Positions 15,535 to 26,661 of a stretch of 64,000 nt of DNA are shown here, piece by piece. The DNA is taken from the NCBI GenBank assembly GCA_964017195.1, contig CAXHKT010000166.1, positions 234,062-298,061 on the forward strand. Reading direction: 5' to 3'. Under the pieces are notes generated by a model. It had not been told where the DNA came from, made no database searches, and saw only the letters and a program-made list of their open reading frames with translations. Position 1 is the stretch's first letter. Every line of letters begins with the position of its first letter. A program made the position numbers and the translations under genes. Source of the stretch: Siderastrea radians. Its lineage: Eukaryota > Cnidaria > Anthozoa > Scleractinia > Rhizangiidae.

Positions 15535-16351
15535 ATGGATATGTTCACTTATGAAGGAAAAAAAACTGAATATTATCAAAAAGGATGATGACATATGGTT
15601 CCGTGCTAAAACAGTTGCTAACATTTTGGAATATTCAAATTCACGAAAAGCGATTAATGATCATGTTGATGAAAAAGATAAATGTTCACTTAAGAGGCTC
15701 AACTCCAAGGGTAACGAATCGTTACCTTTAACTGGGAACATCAGAAACGCGATTTATATAAATGAATCTGGATTGTACAGCCTAATATTGAGATCAAAAA
15801 TGGATAAAGCTAAAGATTTCCAACGATGGGTTACTAAGGAAGTTTTACCATCAATCAGAAAAACCGGTAAGTATGAATTCAACAATAGGCCATACAAAAT
15901 GCTGACATTCAATATCAACACAGAATATGATTTACATAAAAAGGTAGTCAACTTTATTAGAAACAATTATCCTAAAGCAATCCTAATTCCAACATTAGGT
16001 GAAAACCAAATTAATGGTAAACTGAGAATAAAATCATACAATATGGGCTATCAGAAGGGAGCTTGTGATCTATTCATTGGAAATATGCATTTGAAGTACT
16101 CAGGTTTTGCAATCGAATTTAAAACACCAACTGGTTATGGAAAGCTTTCAGAAGAACAGGAGATGATGCTACAAGAGTACGAAAACAACAATTACAAAAT
16201 ATTAGTCAGCAACGATTACGATGAAATCATTAAAGAAATCATACTTTATTTCCAGGGTGTAAGAATCAAATGCAAACATTGTTCGAGAAAATTCAAGTCA
16301 ACAGAAACATTAAGTAATCATTCGAATTACATACATATAAAGAGAAAATAA
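15535..16351 (+). CDS. BRO-N / PD-(D/E)XK / C2H2 zinc-finger protein
   Basis: Three domains are visible, counting from the in-frame ATG at 15551. Residues 1-105 are a BRO-N (phage antirepressor-like) DNA-binding domain (WFRAKTVANILEYSNSRKAI, YINESGLYSLILRS). Residues 125-235 form a restriction-endonuclease-like fold with GACDLFI (Asp173) and AIEFK (Glu189, Lys191). Residues 241-262 are a C2H2 finger (CKHC...HSNYIH). The likely original start is ATG 15535, whose frame is cut by a run of eight A (15557-15564). The Polinton 2 copy has seven there and reads through. The internal ATG 15551 could serve instead. It may act in gene regulation or DNA processing during replication. Confidence 0.72.
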
Positions 16352-16353
16352 AA

Positions 16354-16370
16354 ACATATAGTATTAATAT
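16354..16370 (+). promoter_or_regulatory. Early-type promoter of small zinc-finger gene
   Basis: ACATATAGTATTAATAT immediately precedes ATG 16371, the best match to the early-type consensus. It begins 3 bases after the upstream stop codon. Confidence 0.55.
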
Positions 16371-16571
16371 ATGGAACAAATCAAGAGAGGAAGACCAAAA
16401 ATATATTTCACTGAAGAAGACAGAAAGGAGGCTTTAAAAAAAAGCAAAACAAAGTACATGCTGAATAAAGAATGGTATTGCAATGTCTGCAAAAATGGAC
16501 GAAATTATACTCTTGCTGGCAAATGGATTCATTTCAAATCAAAAAAACACATCAAAAACGCTGAGAAATAA
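16371..16571 (+). CDS. Small AT-hook and U1-type zinc-finger protein
   Basis: A 66-residue basic protein. KRGRPK (5-10) is an AT-hook-like element. YFTEEDRKEALKKSKTKYM is a charged helix. WYCNVC...WIHFKSKKHIKN gives Cys37, Cys40, His54 and His60, the C-x2-C-x13-H-x5-H spacing of U1/matrin-type fingers. It probably binds nucleic acid and, from its promoter class and position just before the polymerase, acts early. The Polinton 2 copy (61185) has the hook-helix unit twice. Confidence 0.6.
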   Translation: MEQIKRGRPKIYFTEEDRKEALKKSKTKYMLNKEWYCNVCKNGRNYTLAGKWIHFKSKKHIKNAEK

Positions 16572-16654
16572 TACAGTTCAAAGGATTCATATTGGGATCA
16601 TTTGAATTCTTGACCATACTTAAATGCGGAATGAAAGTCATTTAAAATAAAAAC

Positions 16655-16675
16655 TTATAGTAATATATACATAGA
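16655..16675 (+). promoter_or_regulatory. Early-type promoter of polymerase
   Basis: TTATAGTAATATATACATAG precedes the A of ATGAAATC at 16676. It is a looser match to the TATAGTA signal of the two upstream genes. The Polinton 2 polymerase has CTATAGTGTATAAG at the same place. Confidence 0.45.
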
Positions 16676-19600
16676 ATGAAATCAAATATATCCAACAATA
16701 ATATAAATATGGATAAAGCTAGTTTGAAGAAACTCAGCAAATCGAAACTCATCAAATTGCTTCTAAAAAATGAAAATAAGAAGCCAGTTCCACAAAAAAG
16801 AAGACCAATACCAACACCTCGTAAGAGTGTTAAACAAATGGTCAAGCAGTATGAAGATAATATTATTCAACCACCAGCAGAATTCCGGGATAATTACAAA
16901 CCAGTCCCAACACCAAGAACTAAGAAAAATGCTGTGAAAAAACCGGTTCCAACACCAAGAACCATAATAAAGCAAACAGACAAAGCTTTAAAAGGTTTCA
17001 CTACGTCATTTGAAATCGGCATTAAAAACAATAAAGACCCATTAGCTCAAATGCAAAATACAAGAAAGGCTATAGAACAACGTGTAATAACTTCGTTGGA
17101 TGAAATGAAAGGCTTGAAATACGTTGAAACATTGAAAGTTACTTTCGAAAAAAATTCAGGTGGTGAAATGGTTGAAAAGACAGCATATTTCAATAGCACA
17201 ACTCAAACAATAATCAACCAAATGGAAATCACTGATTCATTACAATTAACAAAACAACTGATAATGAATAAAATAGCTCAATGGATATCAGAAGGTTCAG
17301 GATGGACTATGCAATCTGTTGATAGCCATTACCTCAACATTGTCAAATACAAACCCATGAAAGGATCCTCATATATCCAACTGCCTTCTGAACTGCGAAA
17401 TAGTGCTAAGGGACTAATTAACATGAAAAATGAAGATAATGAATGTTTCAGATGGTGTCACATAAGACATTTAAGACGATTTCCGCTCAACGTTCGAGCA
17501 GTAAGTGCAAAAATTAAGTTACCAAAAAAATACTTGCAGCACTGTCACATTTTGAGAACAGATAAGAAGAACTTATCGTTACTTTTGCTCCCAAGCTGAC
17601 CCCGCGAGAGAAAATTGGATTTGAAGTTATCCATATTTCAATTAAAAAGACGCTTCATGTCAGTTCAAAACAAAATGGCGCCCGTTTTTAGCATACTTTT
17701 ACGAGATTTGAAATTAATTTTCTTGAGAATGCTTGAGAATTTCATCGCGGGGTCACTTGGGCAAGTGAACTAGAGTGAGATGTTTCAAATAGCATTTAAA
17801 ATGTTACCGTGCTATGAGTAGTTTTTTGGTAAATATTTTTTGCACTTATTGCTCGAACGTTGAGCGGAATCCGTCTTAAATCCACAAGACAAGGATCCTC
17901 AAAGAATAAAAAAAACAGACAAACAATACGTTGAAAAGTTAGATTACTCAGGTGTTGAATTTCCAGTCGGTGTCAAACATTACAACAAAATTGAGAAGCA
18001 AAACAGTGTCAATATAAGCGTATTTGGATACGAAAACAAAGAGCCATATCCCATCTATGTTTCAAAAGAAAAGTATGAAGATCATATGGAACTACTTCTG
18101 GTAACTGAAAAAGAAAACAAGCATTATGTTCTCATAAAGGATTTCAACAAGTTCATGTATAATCAAACAAAACACAAAGAGAGGAAAAACTTTTGTATGT
18201 GGTGCCTGCAATGTTTCAGTTCCGACAGGGTATTAAGCAATCACAAAGAAAACTGTATTCAAGTGAACGGTACTCAAGCAATTAAAATGCCTAACAAAGA
18301 CAATAACATACTTAAATTCAACAACTTTCATAAACAGCAACCTGTGCCATTTGTCATTTATGCTGATTTTGAGGCTATAACTGAAAAGGTACAAGGATGT
18401 CAACAAGACGGTAATAAATCATACACCGAAGCATACCAAAGACATACAGACTGTGGATATGGATACAAGGTTGTATGCTGTTATGATGACAAATATACAA
18501 AACCAATACAACTATATAGAGGTGAAAAGGCTGTCTACAAATTCATGGAAAATATTTTAGAAGAAGTGAAATACTGCAAAAAAGTAATGAAAAAACATTT
18601 CGATAAACCATTGATAATGACTGAAGTGGATGAAGAGGAATTCAAAAAAGCAAAAGAATGCCACATATGTGATAAAAAATATACTGAGAAAGACAGTAGA
18701 GTCAGAGATCATTGTCATATTACTGGTAAATACAGAGGCTCAGCTCACCAAGAATGCAACCTGAAACTTAGAATAAATCCAAAAGAAATAAAAATTCCTG
18801 TTATATTCCATAATTTGAGAGGTTATGACAGTCATTTCATTATGCAAGAGATTGGAGCTATTGTTAAGAAACATGCATACAAAAATAAGAAAGGAGAGGA
18901 GAAACAAATGAATATCAATGCTATTCCAAATAACATGGAGAAGTATATGGCTTTCATGCTTGGCAGCCATCTAACATTCATCGACAGTTTCCAGTTTATG
19001 AGTTCAAGTTTGGATAAATTAGTCAGCAACTTACCAGCAGAAGCTTTAAAATATACAAACAAAAGATTCGAAAAAGAAAAATTAAATCTTATGACACGAA
19101 AAGGTATTTATCCGTATGATTACATGGACAGTTTTGAGAAATTCAATAAAACAGAATTACCGACTAAAGAAGAATTTTACAGCATATTGAATAATGAGCA
19201 TATTTCAGATGAAGATTATTGTCATGCTCAGAAAGTGTGGAATACATTTCAATGACAAACAATGGGTGAATACCATAATTTATATCTTAAGTCTGATATC
19301 CTTTTATTAGCTGATGTATTCGAAAACTTCCGCAAAACATGTCTTCAGTATTACAAATTAGACCCATGCCACTATTTCACTAGCCCTGGTTTGAGTTGGG
19401 ACGCCATGTTGAAGATGACTAATATTCAATTGGAACTAATGACAGACATAGGTATGTTTCAATTCATTGAAAAAGGTATGCGTGGCGGGATCAGTTATAT
19501 TGCCAATCGATATGGTAAAGCGAATAACAAGTACATGAGAGAATACGATGAGAATGCACCCTCAAAATACATTATGTATCTTGATGCTAATAATTTATAC

Positions 19601-20842
19601 GGTTGGGCTATGAGTCAATATCTCCCTACTGGTGGTTTCAAATGGTTGACGGAAAAGCAGATTAATAAAATCAATTTAGCTCAGTATAATGAAGACAATA
19701 ATAAAGGATTGTTACTAGAAGTCGATTTAGAATACCCGAAAGAGTTGCATGACCTTCATAATGACTACCCATTAGCCGCCGAGAGAGTTTGTGTTAATAA
19801 AGATATGCTGTCTGAGTATTGTAAAAAAATAGCTACAAAATATAATATATCGACAGGACTAGTACATAAATTAATTCCTACATTAAGCAATAAACAAAAA
19901 TATGTTCTGCATTATAGAAACCTGCAGCTGTATATTGATCTTGGATTGAAAGTAAACAAAGTCCATCGAGTGTTAGAATTCAATCAGTCACCTTGGCTTA
20001 AAGAATACATTAACTTCAATACAATAAAACGTGCTCAAGCGAAAAATTCATTCGAAAAAGACTTTTTCAAACTAATGAATAACTCAGTATTCGGTAAAAC
20101 AATGGAAAACATAAGGAAGCGTGTTGATGTCCGACTTATCACAGATGAGAAGAAACTATTGAAAATGACTTCTAAACCTACTTATGTAAGCAGTAAGATA
20201 TTCAACGAAAATCTAGTTGCAGTGCATAAAATAAAGGAAACGCTAAACCTAAACAGGCCTGCATATGTTGGAATGTGTATTCTTGATCTGAGCAAGACAT
20301 TGATGTATGATTGCCATTATAACTACATCAAAGAAAAGTATGGTAATAATGCTAAACTACTATTCACTGACACAGACAGTCTGAAATATGAGATTGAAGC
20401 TGAAGATGTGTACCGAGACTTTTGGAATGACAAAGATCGATTTGATAACAGCGACTACCCAGAAAACTCGCCGTATTTCGATAAGACAAATAAAAAGGTA
20501 ATTGGCAAATTCAAAGATGAAGCTGCTGGAATTCCAATAACAGAATTCGTCGGTTTGCGATCAAAAATGTACAGCTACATAAAAGACAACCAGAAAGGTG
20601 GAAAAACAGCAAAGGGAATCAAGAAGAACATAATAAAGAACAATATCAAACATGCAGATTATAAAAATGTTTTATTAGAAAATAAACAAATGCAACATAC
20701 TATGAAAACTATTCGAAGCAGCAAACATCTACTAGGTAGTTATGAAATAAACAAAGTATCACTCAGCTGCTTCGATGACAAAAGATATATATCAACTAAT
20801 GGAATAGAAAGTTTAGCATATGGTCATTATAAAATCCAATGA
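16676..20842 (+). pseudogene. Protein-primed DNA polymerase B, interrupted
   Basis: The replicative polymerase of the element. The N-terminal part (16676-17470) has a SAP-like helix pair (LKKLSKSKLIKLLL) and three P(V/I)PTPR repeats. After the MITE (17475-17875) the frame resumes: a Cys/His finger (NFCMWC...NHKENC), exonuclease motifs YADFEAI, NLRGYDSH and YPYDYMDSF, and an HNH-like insert (CHIC...DHCHITGKYRG...CN). Then come polymerase motif A (YLDANNLYGWAMS), motif B (FFKLMNNSVFGKTM) and motif C (FTDTDS). TGA at 19253-19255 is an in-frame nonsense codon; the Polinton 2 copy has TTA (Leu) there. With the MITE this makes the copy non-functional. It ends 7 bases from the convergent TIR gene. 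Confidence 0.9.
17475..17875. mobile_element. 401-bp MITE with TTAA target duplication
   Basis: Begins GACGATTTCCGCTCAACG and ends with the inverted form (CGTTGAGCGGAATCCGTC), giving TIRs of about 40 bp that continue through CGAGCAGTAAGTGCAAAAA. TTAA at 17471-17474 and 17876-17879 is the duplicated target. Reading across one TTAA keeps the polymerase frame. It has no coding capacity. TTAA sites are used by piggyBac and Kolobok families. The ends do not let me choose between them. Confidence 0.85.
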
Positions 20843-20849
20843 GTTCAAA

Positions 20850-21353
20850 TTACAACTCTAACATTAGTTCATCTTTAGCATTTGGTGAAGGCATTTCTTC
20901 AACAGTAGGTTCTTGTGCCGACATTTGCGGGGCATTTGGTGGAGGCATTTGGCTAGCAGTAGGTTCTTGCGTGGGTACTTGTCCAGCAGCAGCCATTGCT
21001 GGCAGAACATTTGGTTTAAAAAGTAGTCCTAGACGTTGAGATCGTCTTTTCTTTTTCAAATCAGTCTTAAAATCTGCTGACTCCATTTTTCCTTTTATGA
21101 CTTGTTTAATAGCTCTTCTTTTCCTCTCCATAACAAGCATTCTCTGATACTCCTCAAGAACTTTAATTTGGGCTGTCACATTTTTCTCCTCAGTGTGGGT
21201 GTCGATGCTCTCTAAGTTGCTGATAACTTGAGGTAAATCAAAAGAAATTGATTCATGGCTCCCCATGAATGATTCCATAATAAGAATTGAATCTTGGATA
21301 TTTTGAGAATAACTCTCATATCTTTTCGTAGCTTCGTCAAGACTGAGAGGCAT
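20850..21353 (-). CDS. TIR-borne gene, complete right copy
   Basis: The likely start, MPLSLDEATKRYES, gives 167 residues. An upstream in-frame ATG at 21413 is less likely because it lies in the repeated dyads. The first part is acidic-helical (SILIMESFMGSHESIS...QIKVLEEYQRMLVMERKR). A basic stretch follows (KTDLKKKRRSQRL), then a Pro-rich tail with QEPTASQMPPPNA and QEPTVEEMPSPNA repeats. The gene starts inside the TIR and finishes outside it, convergent with the polymerase. Family unknown. The position and basic patch are compatible with a terminal or DNA-binding protein, but that is a guess. Confidence 0.55.
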   Translation of the reverse strand: MPLSLDEATKRYESYSQNIQDSILIMESFMGSHESISFDLPQVISNLESIDTHTEEKNVTAQIKVLEEYQRMLVMERKRRAIKQVIKGKMESADFKTDLKKKRRSQRLGLLFKPNVLPAMAAAGQVPTQEPTASQMPPPNAPQMSAQEPTVEEMPSPNAKDELMLEL

Positions 21354-21379
21354 CGTTGAGGTATCTTTCGTCAACAGGA

Positions 21380-21431
21380 AGCAACTTCTGATATTTTTAT
21401 CAAACTGGAGCAACTTCTGATATTTTTATCA
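21380..21431. promoter_or_regulatory. Repeated dyad in right TIR
   Basis: Mirror of 3982-4033: two copies of the TGATA/TATCA dyad directly upstream (minus strand) of the start at 21353. Confidence 0.45.
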
Positions 21432-22156
21432 GAAAAAGTAATTTATGGGTACGTTTTTAATTGGTCAATAGAGATCATACGACTATCATGACCTTGGGAA
21501 ATAGCTGAGTCATTTCCTGTTCAGACATGCCAAGACTTGTTTCTGAGAAAAACGTCCTGCTTTCCGAGAATAGTTTGGAGTCACGTGATGAAAAAATGCG
21601 TAGGAGCCAAATCCTATTAATTGCGCTCGTGTTATATAACAAGCTCAAAGTGGTCAAATCATGACGCCAGAGGATGGTAGAGACGTTTTTGCATGAAACA
21701 TGATCTCGAACAAAAGCACTCCAAAAAATAAAAAACATATAGTTTGCCATAAAATAATACCATCACATAATACCTTCACATAATAAGGAACCCATCGCTC
21801 TTCAAGCTCTTCGAGCTATTCGAGCTCTTCCCACCTAGGTTCCTTTGCAATTACGAATCCTCCATCCCCGTGACTTCGTCTTTGACCGTCTTGCTACGCA
21901 AGCCAATCAAATACTTTGTCATGCCGAGGATTCTATTGCCGTGATGGAGCCATGTGATGGAAAATACATTAGGTGCCATTATACCAAGAGCGCCCTACGA
22001 GACTACGTCTCTACCCACTCTTGGTTGGAAGGAGCCTCACTCGTCACTTTCAGTGACGACTTCCCGAGCCTGCTCGGCTCCTTACCAACATATGGATTTC
22101 CATAAAATAAAAATACATATAGTTTACCAAAAAATGATTTCCATCTGATGGGCAAA

Positions 22157-22232
22157 AGTAGTTACAGAGTTGGGATTGGTAAGAAAGCATTTTTAACAAA
22201 AATGCTTTCGTACCCCCAACTCTATAACTACT
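22157..22232. repeat. Right terminal hairpin-forming dyad
   Basis: Mirror of 3181-3256, perfectly conserved as far as I can read, again with a short loop. Confidence 0.85.
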
Positions 22233-22238
22233 CACGTG
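22233..22238. repeat. Target-site duplication CACGTG, right copy
   Basis: Follows the terminal CT of Polinton 1 and equals 3175-3180. Confidence 0.85.
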
Positions 22239-23102
22239 ATCAAATTACGTCATTCAATGTCATTTCTAAGAAGGCCTCCAATTGGCCTAAACAGTCTAGT
22301 TTGGTGAGATATATTTATCTTCATTACAATTTATTAGCATTTGATTTTCCACCCATACCTCAAAAAGATGAGACCAGAATTCTAGTTAAAAGAAGGTGCA
22401 GTTCATTTACCCAAATGAATAACCAAAAGGACATGCTGTCTCTAAAGTTATGGCCCTCTCCTTTTTTTGCTGCAAAGATTCATATAAACCAGGCAATTTT
22501 CAGTCTCTCAATCTTGTTGTGGCATTGCGTGCCCGGAATGTTGTACAGTGTGGCATGCCCCAAAAAGTATTGCAAACTAAGTGTTTTGAAATAGTAGAGT
22601 TTGTGCAAGTCTAATTTTCTGGGAATTTTAGCAAACAAGTTGCAGGAACATAATATCAATATAACCTTTAAGGCTGAACTAATTGCAAACCTTGTTTTTT
22701 AACAAGCCATTCTATTTTTGTCAAAACCTTAACATATCCTTTCTGTTCCTTAGAAATGTAAGAGCCAGTCAACGAGGGATCAAAGATTTTTGAAGGAAAA
22801 AAAACACCCTATCACAAATTTTGCCTGCAGGAAGTTAGTCAAGAGAAAGTAATCAATTTGACATTAGTTTGTCTTTTCCTCTTATTCCAATTAGTTTTTG
22901 AACAAGCCATTCTTTTTTTTTCCAAAACTCCAACATACAAAAGATGATCAGCCTTGCTTTTTATAAACGTAAATGGCTGGACACTGGGAAAATGTTTATG
23001 ATTTTGCCACCTGTTTTGTGGTATCTAAACCTTTTTTCCATTAAAGGGATAGGCCACAATGAAAACATTTTTGCTGCATGTGAAAAAGAAAGAAAAAAGA
23101 AA
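22239..23102. other. No gene seen right of Polinton 1
   Basis: AT-rich host flank. The phrase ACAAGCCATTCT...TCAAAAC recurs at about 22703 and 22901, a short diverged repeat. No coding evidence. Confidence 0.4.
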
Positions 23103-23380
23103 GTACAATGCTTATATAGCGCTTATCACAACATCTCTAAGCGCTTTACAATTCTAGAAGCTAGGTAACAACTGAAACAAATATTACAAATGAAACATAA
23201 GATGTTTTTAAGAAATCCAGCTGGCGGGAGGCGAACCAGTTGGCTATTTAGAAGAGCAGCCGAAGGTTTTATAACTCGGGACTGCCGTGAAACAAATCCA
23301 TGAAGTGCTCAGAGTGGGATTCGAACCCGGAACCCACAGACTCGAAGTCCAACACCCTAACCACTCGGCCCCCTTGCCAC
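23103..23380 (-). mobile_element. tRNA-derived SINE
   Basis: The minus strand starts with a tRNA-like head (23379-23305) that has an A box (GGCCGAGTGGTTAGGG) and B box (GGTTCGAATCCC). A body follows with GCCAACTGGTTCGCCTCCCG, and the 3' tail has AAGCGCTTAGAGATGTTG and AAGCGCTATATAAGC. The anticodon stem pairs poorly, so this is not a working tRNA. The tail type is shared with LINE partners of many animal SINEs. A fragment of the body recurs at 43795-43850. Confidence 0.75.
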
Positions 23381-23386
23381 CATTGT

Positions 23387-23524
23387 TGTATTTCTACTCA
23401 AAACCTTAACAAAACATTAATTTTGTTAACAGCATTTATTTGTTATATAACTTTACCTTCTTCCAGTTGTTAGCATTTTTCTCATAGATTTGTCTGGCTT
23501 CAGATATGCTAATGTTGGCTTCAA
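23387..23524. repeat. Diverged repeat pair, copy 1
   Basis: TGTATTTCTACTCAAAACC through TTCCAGTTGTTAGCATTTTT and GGCTTCAGATATGCTAATG matches 25724-25860 with about 15 differences. On the minus strand it reads like an exon (NISISEARQIYEKNANNWKK, then GTAAAG like a splice donor). It could be a duplicated exon of an unseen host gene or a repeat. Confidence 0.6.
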
Positions 23525-25723
23525 CTGTAGGGATATCTCCATCTGCTTAACAGCAAAAAAAGCAGAAAATATCTACAAAGATAATTTCGTGCAATTGATG
23601 AAATTCTTTGCTGTTTCAACATAAAACTTTTAATGTTCACAATAAGCATAATCCTAATTATCTAAATGTAGTCACAACTTGCAATATAATGTTCCTAAGA
23701 ATCCTAATGAAATAATCCTATACTTACAACGTAAAATAAACAGGATAATGATTTCATATATTTGATGTACACCTTCTCTATAACGAAATATTTCATAAGT
23801 CGGTAAATTATGATCGCCCGGGTGAGTGTAGTCCTGAGAACGACTCTTTGTGGTGACATTGACTGATGTTTCGACAACCTGAGCGGAAGTCGTCATCAGA
23901 GTCAAATGTGCAGATTTGGCTGCATGTGTACATGTGTACACTGCACTGGCTTTCTGAACAATGATAACCTATGTGTGTCAAAACTACTTTTAATTCTACA
24001 TTCAGATTTCGCTAACATGCTGAGGTCGCTTATTGTTTGCCAACCTGTCTCTTGTACCATGCGCAGTGTCCACACAATCCCCATTCAGATCTTCAAATGA
24101 AAACCAAGAGTACCCGCACAGAGGTCCCCTGAGTCGCAGACAATGGCAGCATCGTGAGCTAGGATTTTTGATTCAGGTAAAGAAGTGTAATTGTATGGTA
24201 CATGATTCTACATTTTAATTTGTTTTCAAATACCATAATACTTAAATTTGTCACTGTATAGTCGACTCTTTCACTTGCATTTGCGGCGATCATGCGATCG
24301 TTTCAAAAATTGTCCAGAGTCAATGCTGCAATGGTCAAACTTCAAAACTGTTCTTTACGGAACTGTCATAAAGCTTACTTAATGCTCAGCAATGTAGCTT
24401 GAAAACCATGTATTTCTGTGATTCCTTCCTACAAAAAATCAAATACAACTAAAAGCTATCAAGATGGAATTAAAACAAAAACAACAAAAAGAAAATATAC
24501 GTGTAGGAAGCCACAGGTAAATGAGTGTTCTTAACACAATTTAGCAGGCATGTAGTATAGACTACACGAACGTTTACCTTCTTTAAATTTCCAGCTGCTT
24601 AGCAAATCTATGTTTCTGGTACTGACTTTGTTTAACAAAAATTGGAAGGAAGGCTTGCACAAGTGATAGGATATAGAGAATCGTCTACTATTCATTAGAA
24701 ACGCTGAGATTCTTTTGAGGTAAAATGCTCACATCACCCTATACGTACATGACTCACGAAGAGAGTGATAAAACTGTCGAGGGACGAGAACGTCGTATTC
24801 AATTCTTCCGATCGTTTTTCTCTTAGCTTATACACAGTGAAAATTATCTTATCTTGAATTTTATACTGCTTTATATATGAAAATTGAATCAAATATTAAG
24901 GATGGTACGATTGATAGCTAAAATGACAGGTGCTTGAAATCACCGATAAATTAAGCTCGAAAGAAATAAATTATGTTGTTATTGTATCTTGTGCTGTGAT
25001 TAAACAACCAAACAACACGAAAATTTTAAAGAAATTGGATGAAATTACTTAAGAAAGAAAAATAATATGAGACGTAAACTTACAGGACCTCTAGAGGTCC
25101 CTTAACCTTAAGTAGTTAAGTGGTCACTTATGACAATCTTAAGACTCAATACTTAAGTGTAATTCTTAAGTAGTTACCTAAGTCTCTTTATGCAACACCT
25201 CTAATTTACAGGAACACTTAAGTGCGCACTTACGTGTTGCGGGTGTTTTATGCAACCGGGCACAGGGTGGGAAAGTTGGTACCCCAAGAGAAAAATAAAT
25301 AGCCATATAGCTCCTCAGTGAAATTCTCTACAGCACTGTACTTTGCGATAGCTCTGCCATTTTTACAAGGGCTTTCATGTTGAGCACATACACTGTTGCA
25401 AATTCCCCACTGCTACTCCCAGGGGAATACAAGATCAGGTGAATTGGAGGTCATTTCTATGGTGTAGGGGCGTGAAATAATCACAGTTACGGTTCTTGTA
25501 CGCGCACTCTAGGGAAAGTAATAAAAATGTGTGAAATTAAAAGAAAAAGGATTGCTGCTAGCAGAAAATTTACAAAGTGCTCGGTGCTTGTTGCCCGCAA
25601 GACAAAGTTGATCATTGCTTGTGCTCACCAAAAAATGTAGTGCTCGCCTGCGTCAAATGCTCATAGAGAACATTCGATACCCCTCATAATTAAAACATTT
25701 TGTGGCATGTGAAACCATTCTTG
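23525..25723. other. No gene seen; scattered short repeats
   Basis: A 2.2-kb stretch without a convincing reading frame. A segment near 24690-24752 (ACGCTGAGATTCTTTTGAGG...ATGCTCACATCAC) recurs at 25876-25935. Around 25080-25230 there are clustered CTTAAG/TTAAGT motifs (CCTTAACCTTAAGTAGTTAAG and similar), an imperfect self-similar patch. Confidence 0.45.
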
Positions 25724-25860
25724 TATTTCTACTCAAAACCTTAACAAAACATTAATTTTGTTAAAAGCATTCATTTGTTATTTAGCTTTACCTTCTTCCA
25801 GTTGTTAGCATTTTTGTCACAAATTTCTGGCTGGCTTCAGGTAGGCTAATGTTAGGAAAA
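25724..25860. repeat. Diverged repeat pair, copy 2
   Basis: Counterpart of 23387-23524. It is followed by the second shared segment (25876-25935), so a block of at least two modules was duplicated, not just one. Confidence 0.6.
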
Positions 25861-26661
25861 AAGAATGGTCTTTTATTCATGAAAAACACTGAGATTCTTT
25901 GAGGAATAATGCTCACATCACACTACAGGTACACAACTGTATTCCATTATTTGTCATTGAAGATTTCCCTATTGCCATTATTTTTTCCTGAGACATGCTT
26001 AGGGTCAGATAGCATCTACATGCATTTCGACCAGCTATAAAAGGCTCAAGGCTTTCCAAAAATAGAAGCCTGACGAGACACAGCCTCAAAAAGTTTTTAC
26101 ATAAACAATATACGGATCAGAAGGAGTCTGGCATACGATAAATGAAGAATTATATAAAGAAGGTCCTCTTTTTGTATGAAACAGCAATTTAACTTTCAGG
26201 GTGGGAAAGGCAGCATCACAAACTTGTAACAAAATGTCGAAAAAAAGTACAAATCTGAAAATCAAGTTTTCTAATTTTCAATTGAACCTCTTCTAGTTGC
26301 TTGTTACGTGAGTGACTCTGAGAAGACTTGTTATCTGTGAAATAAAGAAAGTCTTGAACGAGTGAAAATAAGATTCAAAACGAACTTAAGTTAGCTGCCT
26401 TAAATTTACAGGCACTTGAAAATAAACATATATAAACTGTGAGCTACAGTGAGTGATCACCAAGTCGTGTTTTCCTAATGAAAGGTGGTTACATTCCATA
26501 AAATAAGTCAAAATATACCCGTGCATTTGCAAGGTCCATGGATCTCAAGCATGATGAAAATAGAAAACTCACGTTCAACAGAAACCCAATCTCCATATGG
26601 CACAGCTTGCACATTTAGTCTGACGCAGTGATGGAACCACTGGAATTTGCATTGCTGTCCA
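25861..26661. other. No gene seen
   Basis: AT-rich sequence with no recognisable feature apart from the short repeat at 25876-25935. Confidence 0.4.

Larger units (their letters stand above)
3181..22232 (+). mobile_element. Polinton 1 (Maverick), complete, 19 kb
   Basis: A self-synthesising virus-like DNA transposon bounded by equal-length 1,117-bp inverted repeats and a 6-bp target duplication. It encodes the Polinton hallmark set: protein-primed family B polymerase, retroviral-type integrase with chromodomain, adenain-like cysteine protease, packaging ATPase, and major and minor capsid proteins. It adds a fibre-like protein, a VLTF3-like factor, a PLA2-like domain and a BRO-N nuclease. Ends and TIRs look fresh, but polymerase, BRO, zinc-ribbon and PLA2 genes carry breaks, so this copy looks non-autonomous now. 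Leftward genes occupy 4964-8088. Rightward genes occupy 8217-20842. Confidence 0.95.
21116..22232 (-). repeat. Polinton 1 right terminal inverted repeat
   Basis: Inverted copy of 3181-4297, same length, ending ...CTATAACTACT. It differs from the left copy at two positions noticed. It carries the start of the TIR-borne gene and the mirrored repeated dyads. Confidence 0.95.

Noticed and set aside
23305..23379. tRNA gene on the minus strand
   Set aside because: A and B boxes are present but the anticodon stem pairs badly and the sequence continues into a SINE body and tail.
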